A stretch of 64,000 bases of DNA from Pseudomonas aestuarii (GTDB taxonomy: Bacteria > Pseudomonadota > Gammaproteobacteria > Pseudomonadales > Pseudomonadaceae), in the NCBI RefSeq assembly GCF_027988105.1, contig NZ_JAQJZJ010000011.1, positions 62,001 to 126,000 on the forward strand. The letters run 5' to 3'. The notes beneath the pieces were generated by a model, which made no database searches, was not told the origin of the DNA, and worked only from the letters and a program-made list of their open reading frames with translations. Made by a program: the position numbers and the translations under genes. Shown here one piece after another: positions 36,259 to 44,615 of this stretch. Position 1 is the first letter of the stretch, and the number at the start of each line of letters is the position of its first letter.

Positions 36259-37668
36259 TCAGGCCACGGCCCGTTGAGCGTTCTGACAGGATTGCAGCCA
36301 ACTGTTGCGCTGCACTTGTGCTTGGCGACCGAGCAGGACGAAGCCATGCAGCGCCCCCTCGGCATCGTAGTAACCGGCGCTCAGGCCATCGGCGGTAGCC
36401 GTGCAGCGCCACTCGCCAGCGACTCCGACGGCCGGTGGCAGCAGGCACAGCGGCGCGGCCGGGGTTTTCACCGTCACCGGCATCAGCGGGTAGCTGACCG
36501 CTGTCGGCTGGCCGAGCAGGGTCTTGCTCAGGGCCTGGATGCCCTGGTTGATGGGCGCCAGGTAGGGCAGCAGCTGACCGTTGATCTCGATGCAATCACC
36601 CAGGGCGTAAATGCCAGGCTGCGAGCACTGCAACCGGGCGTCTACCTGGATACCGCGGCCCACGGCGACGCCGGCCGTCTCGGCCAGTGCCATGTTGGGA
36701 CGCAGGCCGACGGCGGACAGCACCAGGTCGGCTTCCAGTTGCTGACCATCGGCCAGACTCAGGCGATAGCCCTGGCCCAGCGGCTCGATGCGCTTGAGGG
36801 TGTTCTGCAGGTGCCAGCTGACGCCCAGCTCGCCCAGGGCCGTCTGCAACTGCTGGCCGGCCTCGCGTGGCAACAGGCGCTCCATCGGCCACTGGCCGAG
36901 GCCGATGACGCTGACCGCGCAGCCGCTGGCGGCCAGGTCATTGGCGAACTCGCAGCCGATCAGGCCGTCACCGAGGATCGCCACCCGCTGCACACCGACC
37001 AGGCGCTCGCGGAAGCTGCGGTAGTCGTGCAGGTTGTTGACGCTGATCAGCGCCTGGCTGTCGCCCTCGATCGGCAGACGAATCGGCGCCGCACCACTGG
37101 CCAGGACCAGCTGGCCATACTCCATCTCGCCGATGTTGGTGTGCAGGCGCCGCGCCTCGGCGTCGATGCGCTCGACCCGGCAATAGGGATAGACGCGAAT
37201 CTTCAGGCGCTTCTCGATCGCCAGCGCCGACTCGCCGGCCAGGGCGTCGGCACTCTTGCCCTGAGCCAGGCCGATCGACAGCGCCGGTTTGGAATAGAGG
37301 TGACCGGACTCCTGGGTCAGCACGCGGATCTCGACCTGCGGGTCGGCGCGGCGCAGGGCCTGGGCCAGGCCGTAGCCGGCATAGCCGCTGCCGATGATAA
37401 CGATCGGCTGGCGCACCTCGGCGACTGCCGGCTGTGCGGCTTTCGGCAGCGGCAGCGGCAGCGGCAGCGGCGTGCTGGCCACCGCGGCGGCGACCACCGG
37501 GCTGATGTCGAGCATCTCGAAATCTTCCTTGCCGACCTTGCACTCGGGGCACTTCCAGTCCGTCGGCACATCGTCCCAACGGGTGCCGGCGACGATGCCG
37601 TCGTCCGGCCAGCCGAGGGCCTCGTCATAGATCAAACCGCAGACCACACAGAGCCAGGTCTTGAACAT
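36259..37668 (-). CDS. Rubredoxin / rubredoxin reductase fusion
   Basis: Electron-transfer protein of 469 residues. An N-terminal rubredoxin domain has iron ligands Cys7, Cys10, Cys40 and Cys43 (CVVCG, CPECK). A Pro/Leu linker (about 66-80) leads to an NAD(P)H:FAD reductase with FAD motif GSGYAGYG (93-100), a second nucleotide motif ILGDGLIGCE and the YALGDC signature. Such pairs normally feed alkane hydroxylases; no alkB is here. The position between the aldehyde dehydrogenase (5 bp) and FAD oxidase genes and the absence of any ferredoxin-type reductase make it the likely redox partner of the Rieske oxygenase. Confidence 0.92.
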   Translation of the reverse strand: MFKTWLCVVCGLIYDEALGWPDDGIVAGTRWDDVPTDWKCPECKVGKEDFEMLDISPVVAAAVASTPLPLPLPLPKAAQPAVAEVRQPIVIIGSGYAGYGLAQALRRADPQVEIRVLTQESGHLYSKPALSIGLAQGKSADALAGESALAIEKRLKIRVYPYCRVERIDAEARRLHTNIGEMEYGQLVLASGAAPIRLPIEGDSQALISVNNLHDYRSFRERLVGVQRVAILGDGLIGCEFANDLAASGCAVSVIGLGQWPMERLLPREAGQQLQTALGELGVSWHLQNTLKRIEPLGQGYRLSLADGQQLEADLVLSAVGLRPNMALAETAGVAVGRGIQVDARLQCSQPGIYALGDCIEINGQLLPYLAPINQGIQALSKTLLGQPTAVSYPLMPVTVKTPAAPLCLLPPAVGVAGEWRCTATADGLSAGYYDAEGALHGFVLLGRQAQVQRNSWLQSCQNAQRAVA

Positions 37669-37673
37669 GTCGC

Positions 37674-39119
37674 TTACTCCCCCGCTACGCGGATCGCTAC
37701 GTTCTTGGTGCGCACATAGCTGTACAGGGCTTCCTGGCCCTTCTCGCGGCCGAAACCGGACAGGCCGACGCCGCCGAACGGCGTCTCGATACCACCGGCA
37801 TACCACTCGTTGACGAACACCTGGCCGGCCTTGAGGCGCCGGGCGCAGCGCATGGCGCGGCTGATATCCTGGGTAAATACGCCGGCGACCAGGCCGAATT
37901 CGGTGCCGTTGGCGATGGCGATGGCCTGTTCCTCGCTGTCGAAGGGGATGATCGCCAGCACCGGGCCGAAGACTTCTTCCTGGGCAATGCACATCTCGGG
38001 GCTTACATCGCGGAACACGGTCGGGCGCATGAAATGCCCGGCCCTGTCGCTGAAAGCCTCACCACCGGTGGCCGCCACCGCGCCCTCATCGATTGCGCGC
38101 CGACACAGGGTTTCGATGCTGGCCAGTTGCCCGGCACTGACCACCGGAGTCAGGTCTGGGTTGTCGTGACCGACGCCGACGCTGAGGCCTTCGGCCAGGG
38201 CGACGACGGACTCGACGATTTCTTCATAGATCTCGCGCTGCACCAGCAGGCGCGACATGGCCGAACAGACCTGGCCGGCATTGAAGAAGATGCCGCCCTT
38301 GACGCTGGCCAGCAGCTGCTGGCGGTCGGCATCGGCGAAAGCGATCGCCGCCGACTTGCCACCCAACTCCATGACGCTGGGGATAGCGTGCTCGGCGGCG
38401 TCACGCAGGATGGTCTGGCCTGTCGGTACCGAGCCGGTGAAGACGATCTGATCGACCTTGGCGCTCTGCACCAGATGGCTGCCGACCTCACGGCCACGAC
38501 CGCAGATCAGGTTGACCGCGCCATTTGGCAGGCCGGCCTTGGCGATGGCGCGAATCAGCACGCACATGCCCAGCGGCGACAGCTCCGGCGACTTGATCAC
38601 CACCGCATTGCCGGCGGCCAGGGCCGGCGCCAGCGAGCGGGCGCAGATCGACACCGGGAAGTTCCACGGCACGATCTGCGCCGACACACCCATGGGGTCG
38701 TAGAGGGTGAAATCCATGTAACCGTTGCCCAGCGGGATCGAGGTGCCCTCGATCTTGTCGGCCATGCCGGCGTAGTACTCGAAGTAGCGCGCCGCTTCGG
38801 TGAACTCATCGCGGGCATCGTTGAGGCTCTTGCCGTTTTCCTGGCACAGCACCCAGGCGCCTTCGTCGGCGACCGCACGAATCTCTGCGGCGATACGCAG
38901 CAGCCAGGTGACCCGCTGCGCCGGACGCACGCTGCTCAGCGCGCCGCTGTCGGCGCAACGCCGCGCGGCCGCCAAGGCGCGCTCGGCATCGGCGACCGTG
39001 GCCTGGGCGATGGTCGCCACAGGCTCTGCGCTGCCGGGGTTGTTGACCGTAAGGCGCGACTCGCTATCGAGCCACTCACCGTCGATGTAGTTGAGCCAGT
39101 GGGATGCAATCGGATACAT
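37674..39119 (-). CDS. NAD(P)-dependent aldehyde dehydrogenase (betaine-aldehyde type)
   Basis: Oxidoreductase of 481 residues. Catalytic Cys285 (NAGQVCSA) and general base Glu251 (ELGGKS) are present, with PWNFPVSI and FTGSVPTG of the cofactor site. Overall it resembles betaine-aldehyde and semialdehyde dehydrogenases. Start MYPIASHWLNYIDGEW at 39119, 10 bp after the Rieske stop. In the operon it would oxidise an aldehyde, or a semialdehyde, produced by the Rieske oxygenase or the FAD oxidase. Confidence 0.93.
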   Translation of the reverse strand: MYPIASHWLNYIDGEWLDSESRLTVNNPGSAEPVATIAQATVADAERALAAARRCADSGALSSVRPAQRVTWLLRIAAEIRAVADEGAWVLCQENGKSLNDARDEFTEAARYFEYYAGMADKIEGTSIPLGNGYMDFTLYDPMGVSAQIVPWNFPVSICARSLAPALAAGNAVVIKSPELSPLGMCVLIRAIAKAGLPNGAVNLICGRGREVGSHLVQSAKVDQIVFTGSVPTGQTILRDAAEHAIPSVMELGGKSAAIAFADADRQQLLASVKGGIFFNAGQVCSAMSRLLVQREIYEEIVESVVALAEGLSVGVGHDNPDLTPVVSAGQLASIETLCRRAIDEGAVAATGGEAFSDRAGHFMRPTVFRDVSPEMCIAQEEVFGPVLAIIPFDSEEQAIAIANGTEFGLVAGVFTQDISRAMRCARRLKAGQVFVNEWYAGGIETPFGGVGLSGFGREKGQEALYSYVRTKNVAIRVAGE

Positions 39120-39129
39120 GGCGGCCTCC

Positions 39130-40320
39130 TCAGGCGGACGGTACGGTGGCCAGCAGCTGACGCGCAGCCCACTGATGGAAGAAGTGGGTCGGGATATCCA
39201 TCTCGGGAGAGAAGGCGCCGCCGCCGTAGCCGGGCGAGTGACGGCCCTTCTGCATGCCTTCGACCGAGGCGATGTCCTCGGCGAAGACCACCTTCCAGGA
39301 TTCCAGGATGGCGTTGCGGCACGCGGCGTACTCATCGCCCAGGGCCTCGTCACCGACATAGAACAACCGCAGGTGCTCGATGGTGCGCCCCGGCGCGACC
39401 GGCTCCAGCTGCATGGCGAAGGCGTGGTCGGCCTGGATGCCGAGCAGCACGTTGGGGAAGAAGGCCACGTACTCGGCGTTGCGCAGGCGGTCCTGCGGCC
39501 AGCTGGGGAACTTCGGCAGGTGGGTACCGGCGACATCCGACAGGTTGTAGGCGTAGCTGCCCTGACCGGCAAAACGCTCATCAAACAGAATGTTGTAGTG
39601 GTCTTCCAGGCGCGAATAGGTGTTCAGGCTCGGGTGCACCCACGGCAGGTGATAGGCCTCGCAGTAGTTCTCCACCGCCAGCTTCCAGTTGCAGTTGATG
39701 TCCAGGGTGGTGGCATCAAACCCCGGACGGCGGCGCAGCAGGTCCATGCCATCGTCACCGAGGAACTGACTCCAGCGCGCGGTCAGCGGCGCGAGCATCT
39801 CTTCCAGGGTCTGGGCATCGCCAGACAGGTTGACGAACACCATGTCCATCCAGATGGCGCTGCGGATCGCCTTCAAGCCATGCTTTTCGCAGGCGAAGCG
39901 CTCGTCTTTGTGCACATCGATACCGCCGACGTGCGGGGTGCCCTTGAGGCCGCCGTTGAGGTCATAGGTCCAGGAGTGGTAGGGGCAGCGGATCACGCCC
40001 TGCACGGTGCCTTCTTCCTGCACCAGCTTCATGCCGCGGTGGCTGCAGACGTTGTGGAAGACCTGCACCAGGCCCTCGCGGTTGCGCATCAGCAACAGCG
40101 GCAGGCCCATGAAGTCGACCGGCTTGACCGAGCCGTTCTGGGTCAGGTCGCTGGCGAAGCCGACGCAGGCCCAGGTCTTGCCCATCACCTGATCGCGCTC
40201 CAACTCGAAATGACGTTGCTCGATGTAGAACTCGTTGCTCAGGCCGGTGGCTTGGTGAATCGGGTTGAGGACGCTTTCCAGATGATGCACAGGAATGTGT
40301 TGAGAAGTGGTCGAAGTCAT
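39130..40320 (-). CDS. Rieske non-heme iron oxygenase, GbcA/CntA-like
   Basis: Oxygenase alpha subunit of 396 residues. The Rieske [2Fe-2S] ligands are Cys92, His94 (VCSHRG), Cys112 and His115 (CPYHSW). The catalytic iron site has His224 and His229 in AYHLPWVH, preceded by Glu221, the position of the bridging residue that is Glu in carnitine monooxygenase CntA and Asp in most ring hydroxylases. That group (GbcA, CntA, stachydrine demethylase) attacks quaternary ammonium compounds. It is first in the operon, downstream of the conserved palindrome. No CntB/GbcB-type reductase is adjacent. Confidence 0.92.
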   Translation of the reverse strand: MTSTTSQHIPVHHLESVLNPIHQATGLSNEFYIEQRHFELERDQVMGKTWACVGFASDLTQNGSVKPVDFMGLPLLLMRNREGLVQVFHNVCSHRGMKLVQEEGTVQGVIRCPYHSWTYDLNGGLKGTPHVGGIDVHKDERFACEKHGLKAIRSAIWMDMVFVNLSGDAQTLEEMLAPLTARWSQFLGDDGMDLLRRRPGFDATTLDINCNWKLAVENYCEAYHLPWVHPSLNTYSRLEDHYNILFDERFAGQGSYAYNLSDVAGTHLPKFPSWPQDRLRNAEYVAFFPNVLLGIQADHAFAMQLEPVAPGRTIEHLRLFYVGDEALGDEYAACRNAILESWKVVFAEDIASVEGMQKGRHSPGYGGGAFSPEMDIPTHFFHQWAARQLLATVPSA

Positions 40321-40444
40321 TGTTGTTGTTCTCCCCTGCTGGGCATGGTGGCTAATGATCGGCAGGCTCGCTGGCCAGGCTCCGTTGGCAGCGAGTTTCG
40401 AGAATCAGGGGATTGTTCGACAAACGATTTTTACAGCTGCATTT

Positions 40445-40459
40445 ATGACTTTTAATCAT
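40445..40459. promoter_or_regulatory. Conserved T-N11-A operator, copy 3 (Rieske operon)
   Basis: ATGACTTTTAATCAT, 125 bp upstream of the Rieske start at 40320, with the same downstream extension as copy 2. Consensus of the three copies: ATGA[C/G]TTTT[A/G]ATCAT. Confidence 0.7.
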
Positions 40460-41019
40460 CCATCCGCAACTACAGGCCATGCGCCTCGTGTGAGTACCGG
40501 CAGGCTTATGGCAGCGCGCTCTTATGCATAAAGATCATCAATCCATGACAAAAAATGGCTTGCTGCAGGCACAGGGAAACGCCACTTTAGCCACCTTCAT
40601 AGCAACCACCCGGAATCAACAGCAGGCCAGCATCAGTGGCCGTTGCAGCATTCGGCGGCGCGCGGTAGATATCGCCCGGGCTTCCCGGCCCTGACGCGGG
40701 TCGAACATTGTTAAGCGGATTTATTGGGCGCTGTTGCGGATGGCGACAGGCTGGCAAGCTTCCAAGACCCATCGATCAGCGAATTCATCCTGCACCTGAG
40801 CCCTGTCACGACGCGTCGCTTGCGTCGGGCGGCTCCGCTGGGTTCCCCACGCCATCACCGGGATACCAGTCGCTAACGCAGGAACACTCCCAGCATGACC
40901 CGGGCATTGCGCCTAGGTCGCGCTGGGCGGGGCCAACTCACCTCGCGCTACCCGCGCCAAAGGCCTGCTGAGGAATAGCCGCGCATAGCCCAACGACTAG
41001 CGCCGCGACTGCTCCATGC

Positions 41020-41054
41020 AACGCTGCCGCAGGCCACAAGCCTGCGGCAGCGTT
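41020..41054 (-). terminator. Terminator of the LysR gene
   Basis: Perfect 15-bp inverted repeat AACGCTGCCGCAGGC / GCCTGCGGCAGCGTT with a 5-base loop, 17 bp after the LysR stop (41071). No long T-run follows on the minus strand. Confidence 0.65.
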
Positions 41055-41070
41055 CGTTTCGGCCCGCTGG

Positions 41071-42006
41071 TTATGCGTCGCCAGCGAGCGTGGCGTCGCC
41101 CAGCGCAGGGGGCAGCTGGTCGAGCAGCCAGGCGCGGAAGCATTTAACGCTCTGGCGCATCACCCCTCGACCAAGCGGCTCCAGCAGGCAGAATTGCGCA
41201 TCCGACTGCAACACGGTGTCGATCGGCCGCACCAGGGCGCCGGTCTGCAGGTGGTTGTCGATCAGGTTCGACCAGGCCAGCGCGATGCCCTGGCCACTGA
41301 GCGCCGACTGAATCAGCATCGAGTAACTGTTGATGTTGATCCGCCGCTTGGGCTCGATGCCTTTATAGCCCAGGCGCTGAAACCATTCGGACCAGCCGAT
41401 CCAGTCGCGCTGCGGATCTTCCAGCCACAGCCAGGTGCAGTCGGCCAACTGCTCCGGGGTGCTCAGCGTCGGGTTCTTGGCCAGATAGCCCGGGCTGCAC
41501 ACCGGGAACACTTCCTCGGCGAACAGCGGGGTTACCTGCATATCCTTCGGTGGGGTGCGGCAGTAGTACAACGCCAGGTCGCAATCCAGGCGGGAGAAGT
41601 CCTTGACCTGGTCATAGGCGATGATGCGCAGGTCGACCTCTTCGTTATCGCGCTGAAACTCGGCCACCTTGGGCAGCAGCCACAACGAGGCCATCGCCGT
41701 ACTGGTGACCACGGTCACCTGTTGCGCGCCCTGCCAGTGGCGAATTTCACCGGTGGCATGGGCCAGCTGCAGCAACGCGGTCCGCACAGTCTCATAGTAC
41801 TGGCTGCCGGTCGGGCTCAGGTTGATCGCCCTTGTGGTGCGCTCGAACAGGGTTTTGCCCAGGTAGTCCTCGAGCAGGCGCACCTGGCGGCTGATCGCGC
41901 CCTGGGTGACGTTCAGTTCGTGCGCCGCCAGGGTAAAGCTCAGGTGGCGCGCGGCCGCTTCGAACGCCACCAGGCTGTTGAGTGGAGGCAGTGGATGGAT
42001 TTTCAT
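41071..42006 (-). CDS. LysR-type regulator, GcvA-like, candidate controller of the betaine cluster
   Basis: Regulator of 311 residues: N-terminal helix-turn-helix (MKIHPLPPLNSLVAFEAAAR ... NVTQGAISRQVRLLEDYLG) and a C-terminal effector domain with the WLWLEDPQRDW segment. The GcvA-like subgroup often controls amino-acid and betaine genes. It is co-directional with and upstream of the Rieske operon, and is the only regulator gene next to it. The three T-N11-A palindromes in the cluster fit a LysR protein. The link is inferred from position. The ATG at 42006 matches the family start. Confidence 0.88.
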   Translation of the reverse strand: MKIHPLPPLNSLVAFEAAARHLSFTLAAHELNVTQGAISRQVRLLEDYLGKTLFERTTRAINLSPTGSQYYETVRTALLQLAHATGEIRHWQGAQQVTVVTSTAMASLWLLPKVAEFQRDNEEVDLRIIAYDQVKDFSRLDCDLALYYCRTPPKDMQVTPLFAEEVFPVCSPGYLAKNPTLSTPEQLADCTWLWLEDPQRDWIGWSEWFQRLGYKGIEPKRRININSYSMLIQSALSGQGIALAWSNLIDNHLQTGALVRPIDTVLQSDAQFCLLEPLGRGVMRQSVKCFRAWLLDQLPPALGDATLAGDA

Positions 42007-42225
42007 GCAGGCAAGATCACGCAGTGTTTTAGTTATGTCCCGCAGTTTAGAACCATGCTTGCAGTAAACACAGCGCGCCGACACGCAATCGTGCCGGACA
42101 GGCGTCATCAGCGCCGTGGACCGAGCGGCCGCGTGCCGCAAGCCGCAGGACCAACTTCACCGCTGCATGGCGCCGCTAGGCGTGGGCGAAGAGCAGCCAT
42201 GAAGCACTGCGGCCATCGGGTCCTC

Positions 42226-42260
42226 ACAAAGAAACGGCCCACCTCTCCGAGCATGGGCCG
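42226..42260 (-). terminator. Terminator after the GYD gene
   Basis: CGGCCCA / TGGGCCG stem with a 12-base loop; on the minus strand it is followed by TTTCTTTG. It lies 58 bp past the stop of the GYD-domain gene. Confidence 0.55.
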
Positions 42261-42317
42261 ATGCAACACCCGCGAAGCGCCTGCAGCTACGGCAAACCCT
42301 GCAGGCAGGATCAGGGG

Positions 42318-42608
42318 CTAAGGCATGTTGCCGATGATCTTGCGCATTTCCTGCTCCGAGAAGCCGCGCAGGGTCTGCGTGCGTATATTGCCGAGCGAGC
42401 CGACTTTCAACAGCAGGGCGGTGGCGGTCTCCTCGTCCCCCTCGACAATCAGCACCAGGTCGTAACTGCCGACGGTCCAATAGACCGCATGGATCGCGAT
42501 GCCCGCCTTTTCGGCCAGCGCCTTGAATGCCTGAAAACGATCCGGGGAGTCTTTGACCGCTCGAATGCCCTGATCGGTGAAGTTAACCAGCGAGATGAAG
42601 GTTGCCAT
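42318..42608 (-). CDS. GYD-domain protein
   Basis: A 96-residue ferredoxin-fold protein of the GYD family: MATFISLVNFTDQGIRAVKD, YWTVGSYDLVLIVEGDEETA and LRGFSEQEM. The family name comes from the Gly-Tyr-Asp motif, here GSYD. No molecular function is established; by shape it resembles ligand-binding RAM domains or dimeric barrel proteins. It is a single gene between the LysR gene and putP. Confidence 0.88.
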   Translation of the reverse strand: MATFISLVNFTDQGIRAVKDSPDRFQAFKALAEKAGIAIHAVYWTVGSYDLVLIVEGDEETATALLLKVGSLGNIRTQTLRGFSEQEMRKIIGNMP

Positions 42609-42978
42609 GATTACACCCCTTGTCAGGGTTGCTGAATGGCGGTCACAGAGTCGACTGCGATTACCTGGAAGAGGGCCGCCATTCCTCCACATCCGCGAGT
42701 CCGACCATCGCTTACTTGCGCCTGCTGCCGGTGCAGCACAGGACGGACCTAGGTCGCCGCCCCGCTCCACCGGTGTGTCTTGTCAGGCATAGCAGGCTCC
42801 AGCCACCCACGCATGACCGCTGATCCGCGCAGGCAAAAAAAACCGGCCCTACACAACACGGTGTGGGCCGGCAAAGCACTATCGGGTCGTCGTGGGGCCC
42901 GAGTCGGGCATCAGCATTGCAATCCTGACTCGGGTGCCCCGCCAGCAGACGACCGGCTGCAGGCGGGGATGACACTCA
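42609..42978 (-). other. Intergenic region downstream of putP
   Basis: A 370-bp gap. It contains the putP terminator at 42835-42871 and presumably the promoter of the GYD gene. No gene is supported. Confidence 0.5.
42835..42871 (-). terminator. Rho-independent terminator of putP
   Basis: CCGGCCC / GGGCCGG stem with an inner CACACCG/GTGT-type hairpin; eight A residues at the left edge give a T8 tract on the minus strand, 107 bp past the putP stop. Confidence 0.85.
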
Positions 42979-44463
42979 TCAGGCCAGCTCGCGCTCGACC
43001 TCGTCGAACTGGGCTTGCACGGCGGCTTCCGGCTCTTTGGTCAGCAGGCTGACAACGATGATGGCAAGGGTTGCCAGGATAAAGCCGGGAATGATCTCGT
43101 ACAGATCGAAGATCCCGCCGGACAGCTGCTTCCAGATCAGCACGGTCAGGCCACCGAGGATGATGCCCGCCAGAGCGCCATTGCGGTTCATGCGCTTCCA
43201 GTACAGCGACAGCAGGATGGCCGGGCCGAAGGCGGCGCCGAAGCCAGCCCAGGCGTAGGACACCAGGCCCAGCACGGTATTGTCCGGGTTCAGGGCCAGC
43301 ACCAGGGCGATGACTGCAATCAGGACCACGGCGCCACGGCCGATCCAAACCAGTTCGAAGTCGCTGGCGTGCTTCTTCAGGATCGCCTTGTAGAAGTCTT
43401 CCGCCAGGGCCGAGGAGCTGACCAGCAGTTGCGAGTCGGCGGTGGACATGATCGCGGCCAGCACGGCGGCCATCAGGATACCGGCCACTACCGGGTGGAA
43501 CAGGCTGTTGACCAGGACCATGAACACGGTTTCGGCGTCGCCCAGGTCGGTTTCCAGGTAACCCAAGGCCACCCAGCCGATGGACAAGGCAGCGACCAGG
43601 GTCAGGGCAGTCCAGCTCACCGCAATGCGACGGGCAGTCGGAATGTCCTTGTTATCGGAAATCGCCTTGAAGCGCGCGAGGATATGCGGCTGGCCAAAGT
43701 AGCCCAGGCCCCAACCGACCAGCGAGAGGATCGCGATAATGCCCAGCGGTTGGCCTTTGGCATCGTTGAAGAAGGTCAGCAGCTCGGGATTTTTCGCGGC
43801 GATCGCCAGGTGGGCGGCTTCGACACCACCCACTACGTTAAGGGCGAATATCGGCACCAATACCAGTGCGGCAGCCATCAGCAGGCCTTGCACCACGTCG
43901 GTCCAGGCCACGGCGAGGAAGCCGCCGAACAGGGTGTAGGAAACCACCGCCAGGGTGCCGACGATCACGGCGATCTGGTAGTCGAAGCCGAACACGGTTT
44001 CGAACAGCTTGCCGGAAGCCACCAGGCCAGAGCTGGTGTAGAACAGGAAGAAGGTCAGGATGATCAGCGCCGACACCACCCGCAGGGCGCGGGATTTGTC
44101 GTTGAAGCGATTTTCGAAGTAGGACGGCATGGTCACCGAGTCATTCGCCGTGTGCGAGTAAACGCGCAGGCGCTGGGCGACGAACAGCCAGTTCAGCCAG
44201 GTACCCGCCAACAGGCCACCCGCGATCCAGGTGGCTTCGAAACCAGCTGCCAGGGCATAGCCCGGCAGACCCAGCATCAGCCAGCCACTCATATCGGAAG
44301 CGCCAGCCGACAGCGCCGCGGTGGTCGGGCCGATGGAACGGCCGCCGAGGATGTAATCGGACAGGTTACTGGTCCGTTTGTAGGCCACCAGGCCCAACCA
44401 CAACATCATCACCAGGTAGACCACGAAGGTCACCCCTACAACAAAAACGTTCTGCTCGTTCAT
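42979..44463 (-). CDS. putP: Sodium/proline symporter
   Basis: SSS-family carrier of 494 residues with about 13 helices, importing proline with Na+. Signature segments: LSAGASDMSGWLMLGLPGYAL, GLGYFGQPHILARFKAI and ADSQLLVSSSALAEDFY, all typical of PutP. It lies 152 bp downstream of putA on the same strand. By family knowledge it is induced by proline together with putA; no operator was recognised. Confidence 0.96.
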   Translation of the reverse strand: MNEQNVFVVGVTFVVYLVMMLWLGLVAYKRTSNLSDYILGGRSIGPTTAALSAGASDMSGWLMLGLPGYALAAGFEATWIAGGLLAGTWLNWLFVAQRLRVYSHTANDSVTMPSYFENRFNDKSRALRVVSALIILTFFLFYTSSGLVASGKLFETVFGFDYQIAVIVGTLAVVSYTLFGGFLAVAWTDVVQGLLMAAALVLVPIFALNVVGGVEAAHLAIAAKNPELLTFFNDAKGQPLGIIAILSLVGWGLGYFGQPHILARFKAISDNKDIPTARRIAVSWTALTLVAALSIGWVALGYLETDLGDAETVFMVLVNSLFHPVVAGILMAAVLAAIMSTADSQLLVSSSALAEDFYKAILKKHASDFELVWIGRGAVVLIAVIALVLALNPDNTVLGLVSYAWAGFGAAFGPAILLSLYWKRMNRNGALAGIILGGLTVLIWKQLSGGIFDLYEIIPGFILATLAIIVVSLLTKEPEAAVQAQFDEVERELA

Positions 44464-44615
44464 CTTGTTGTTCTCTTGTTGGCACGGCTCTGGCCGTGGT
44501 TCTAGTTTTTAAGCGACTGCCGTATGCGGTCACTGCCTTGAAACCACCGACCCGGTGCACGCCTGAAATCCGGTCGGGGGCGGGACAAGCCTTGTGAGCC
44601 TGCCCCTGAAATGCC

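Larger units (their letters stand above)
40321..41070 (-). other. Long leader/intergenic region upstream of the Rieske operon
   Basis: A 750-bp gap without a supported gene. It holds the operator copy at 40445-40459 near its left end and the terminator of the LysR gene at its right end. A weak 61-codon minus-strand frame at 40587-40772 has no recognisable product. Confidence 0.5.

Noticed and set aside
40587-40772. A 61-codon frame upstream of the Rieske operon
   Set aside because: Low-complexity, no homology recognised; the region is better read as a long promoter/leader region.
43015-44505. A 496-codon plus-strand frame opposite putP
   Set aside because: Antisense to a clear sodium symporter; His/Gln-rich and without motifs.
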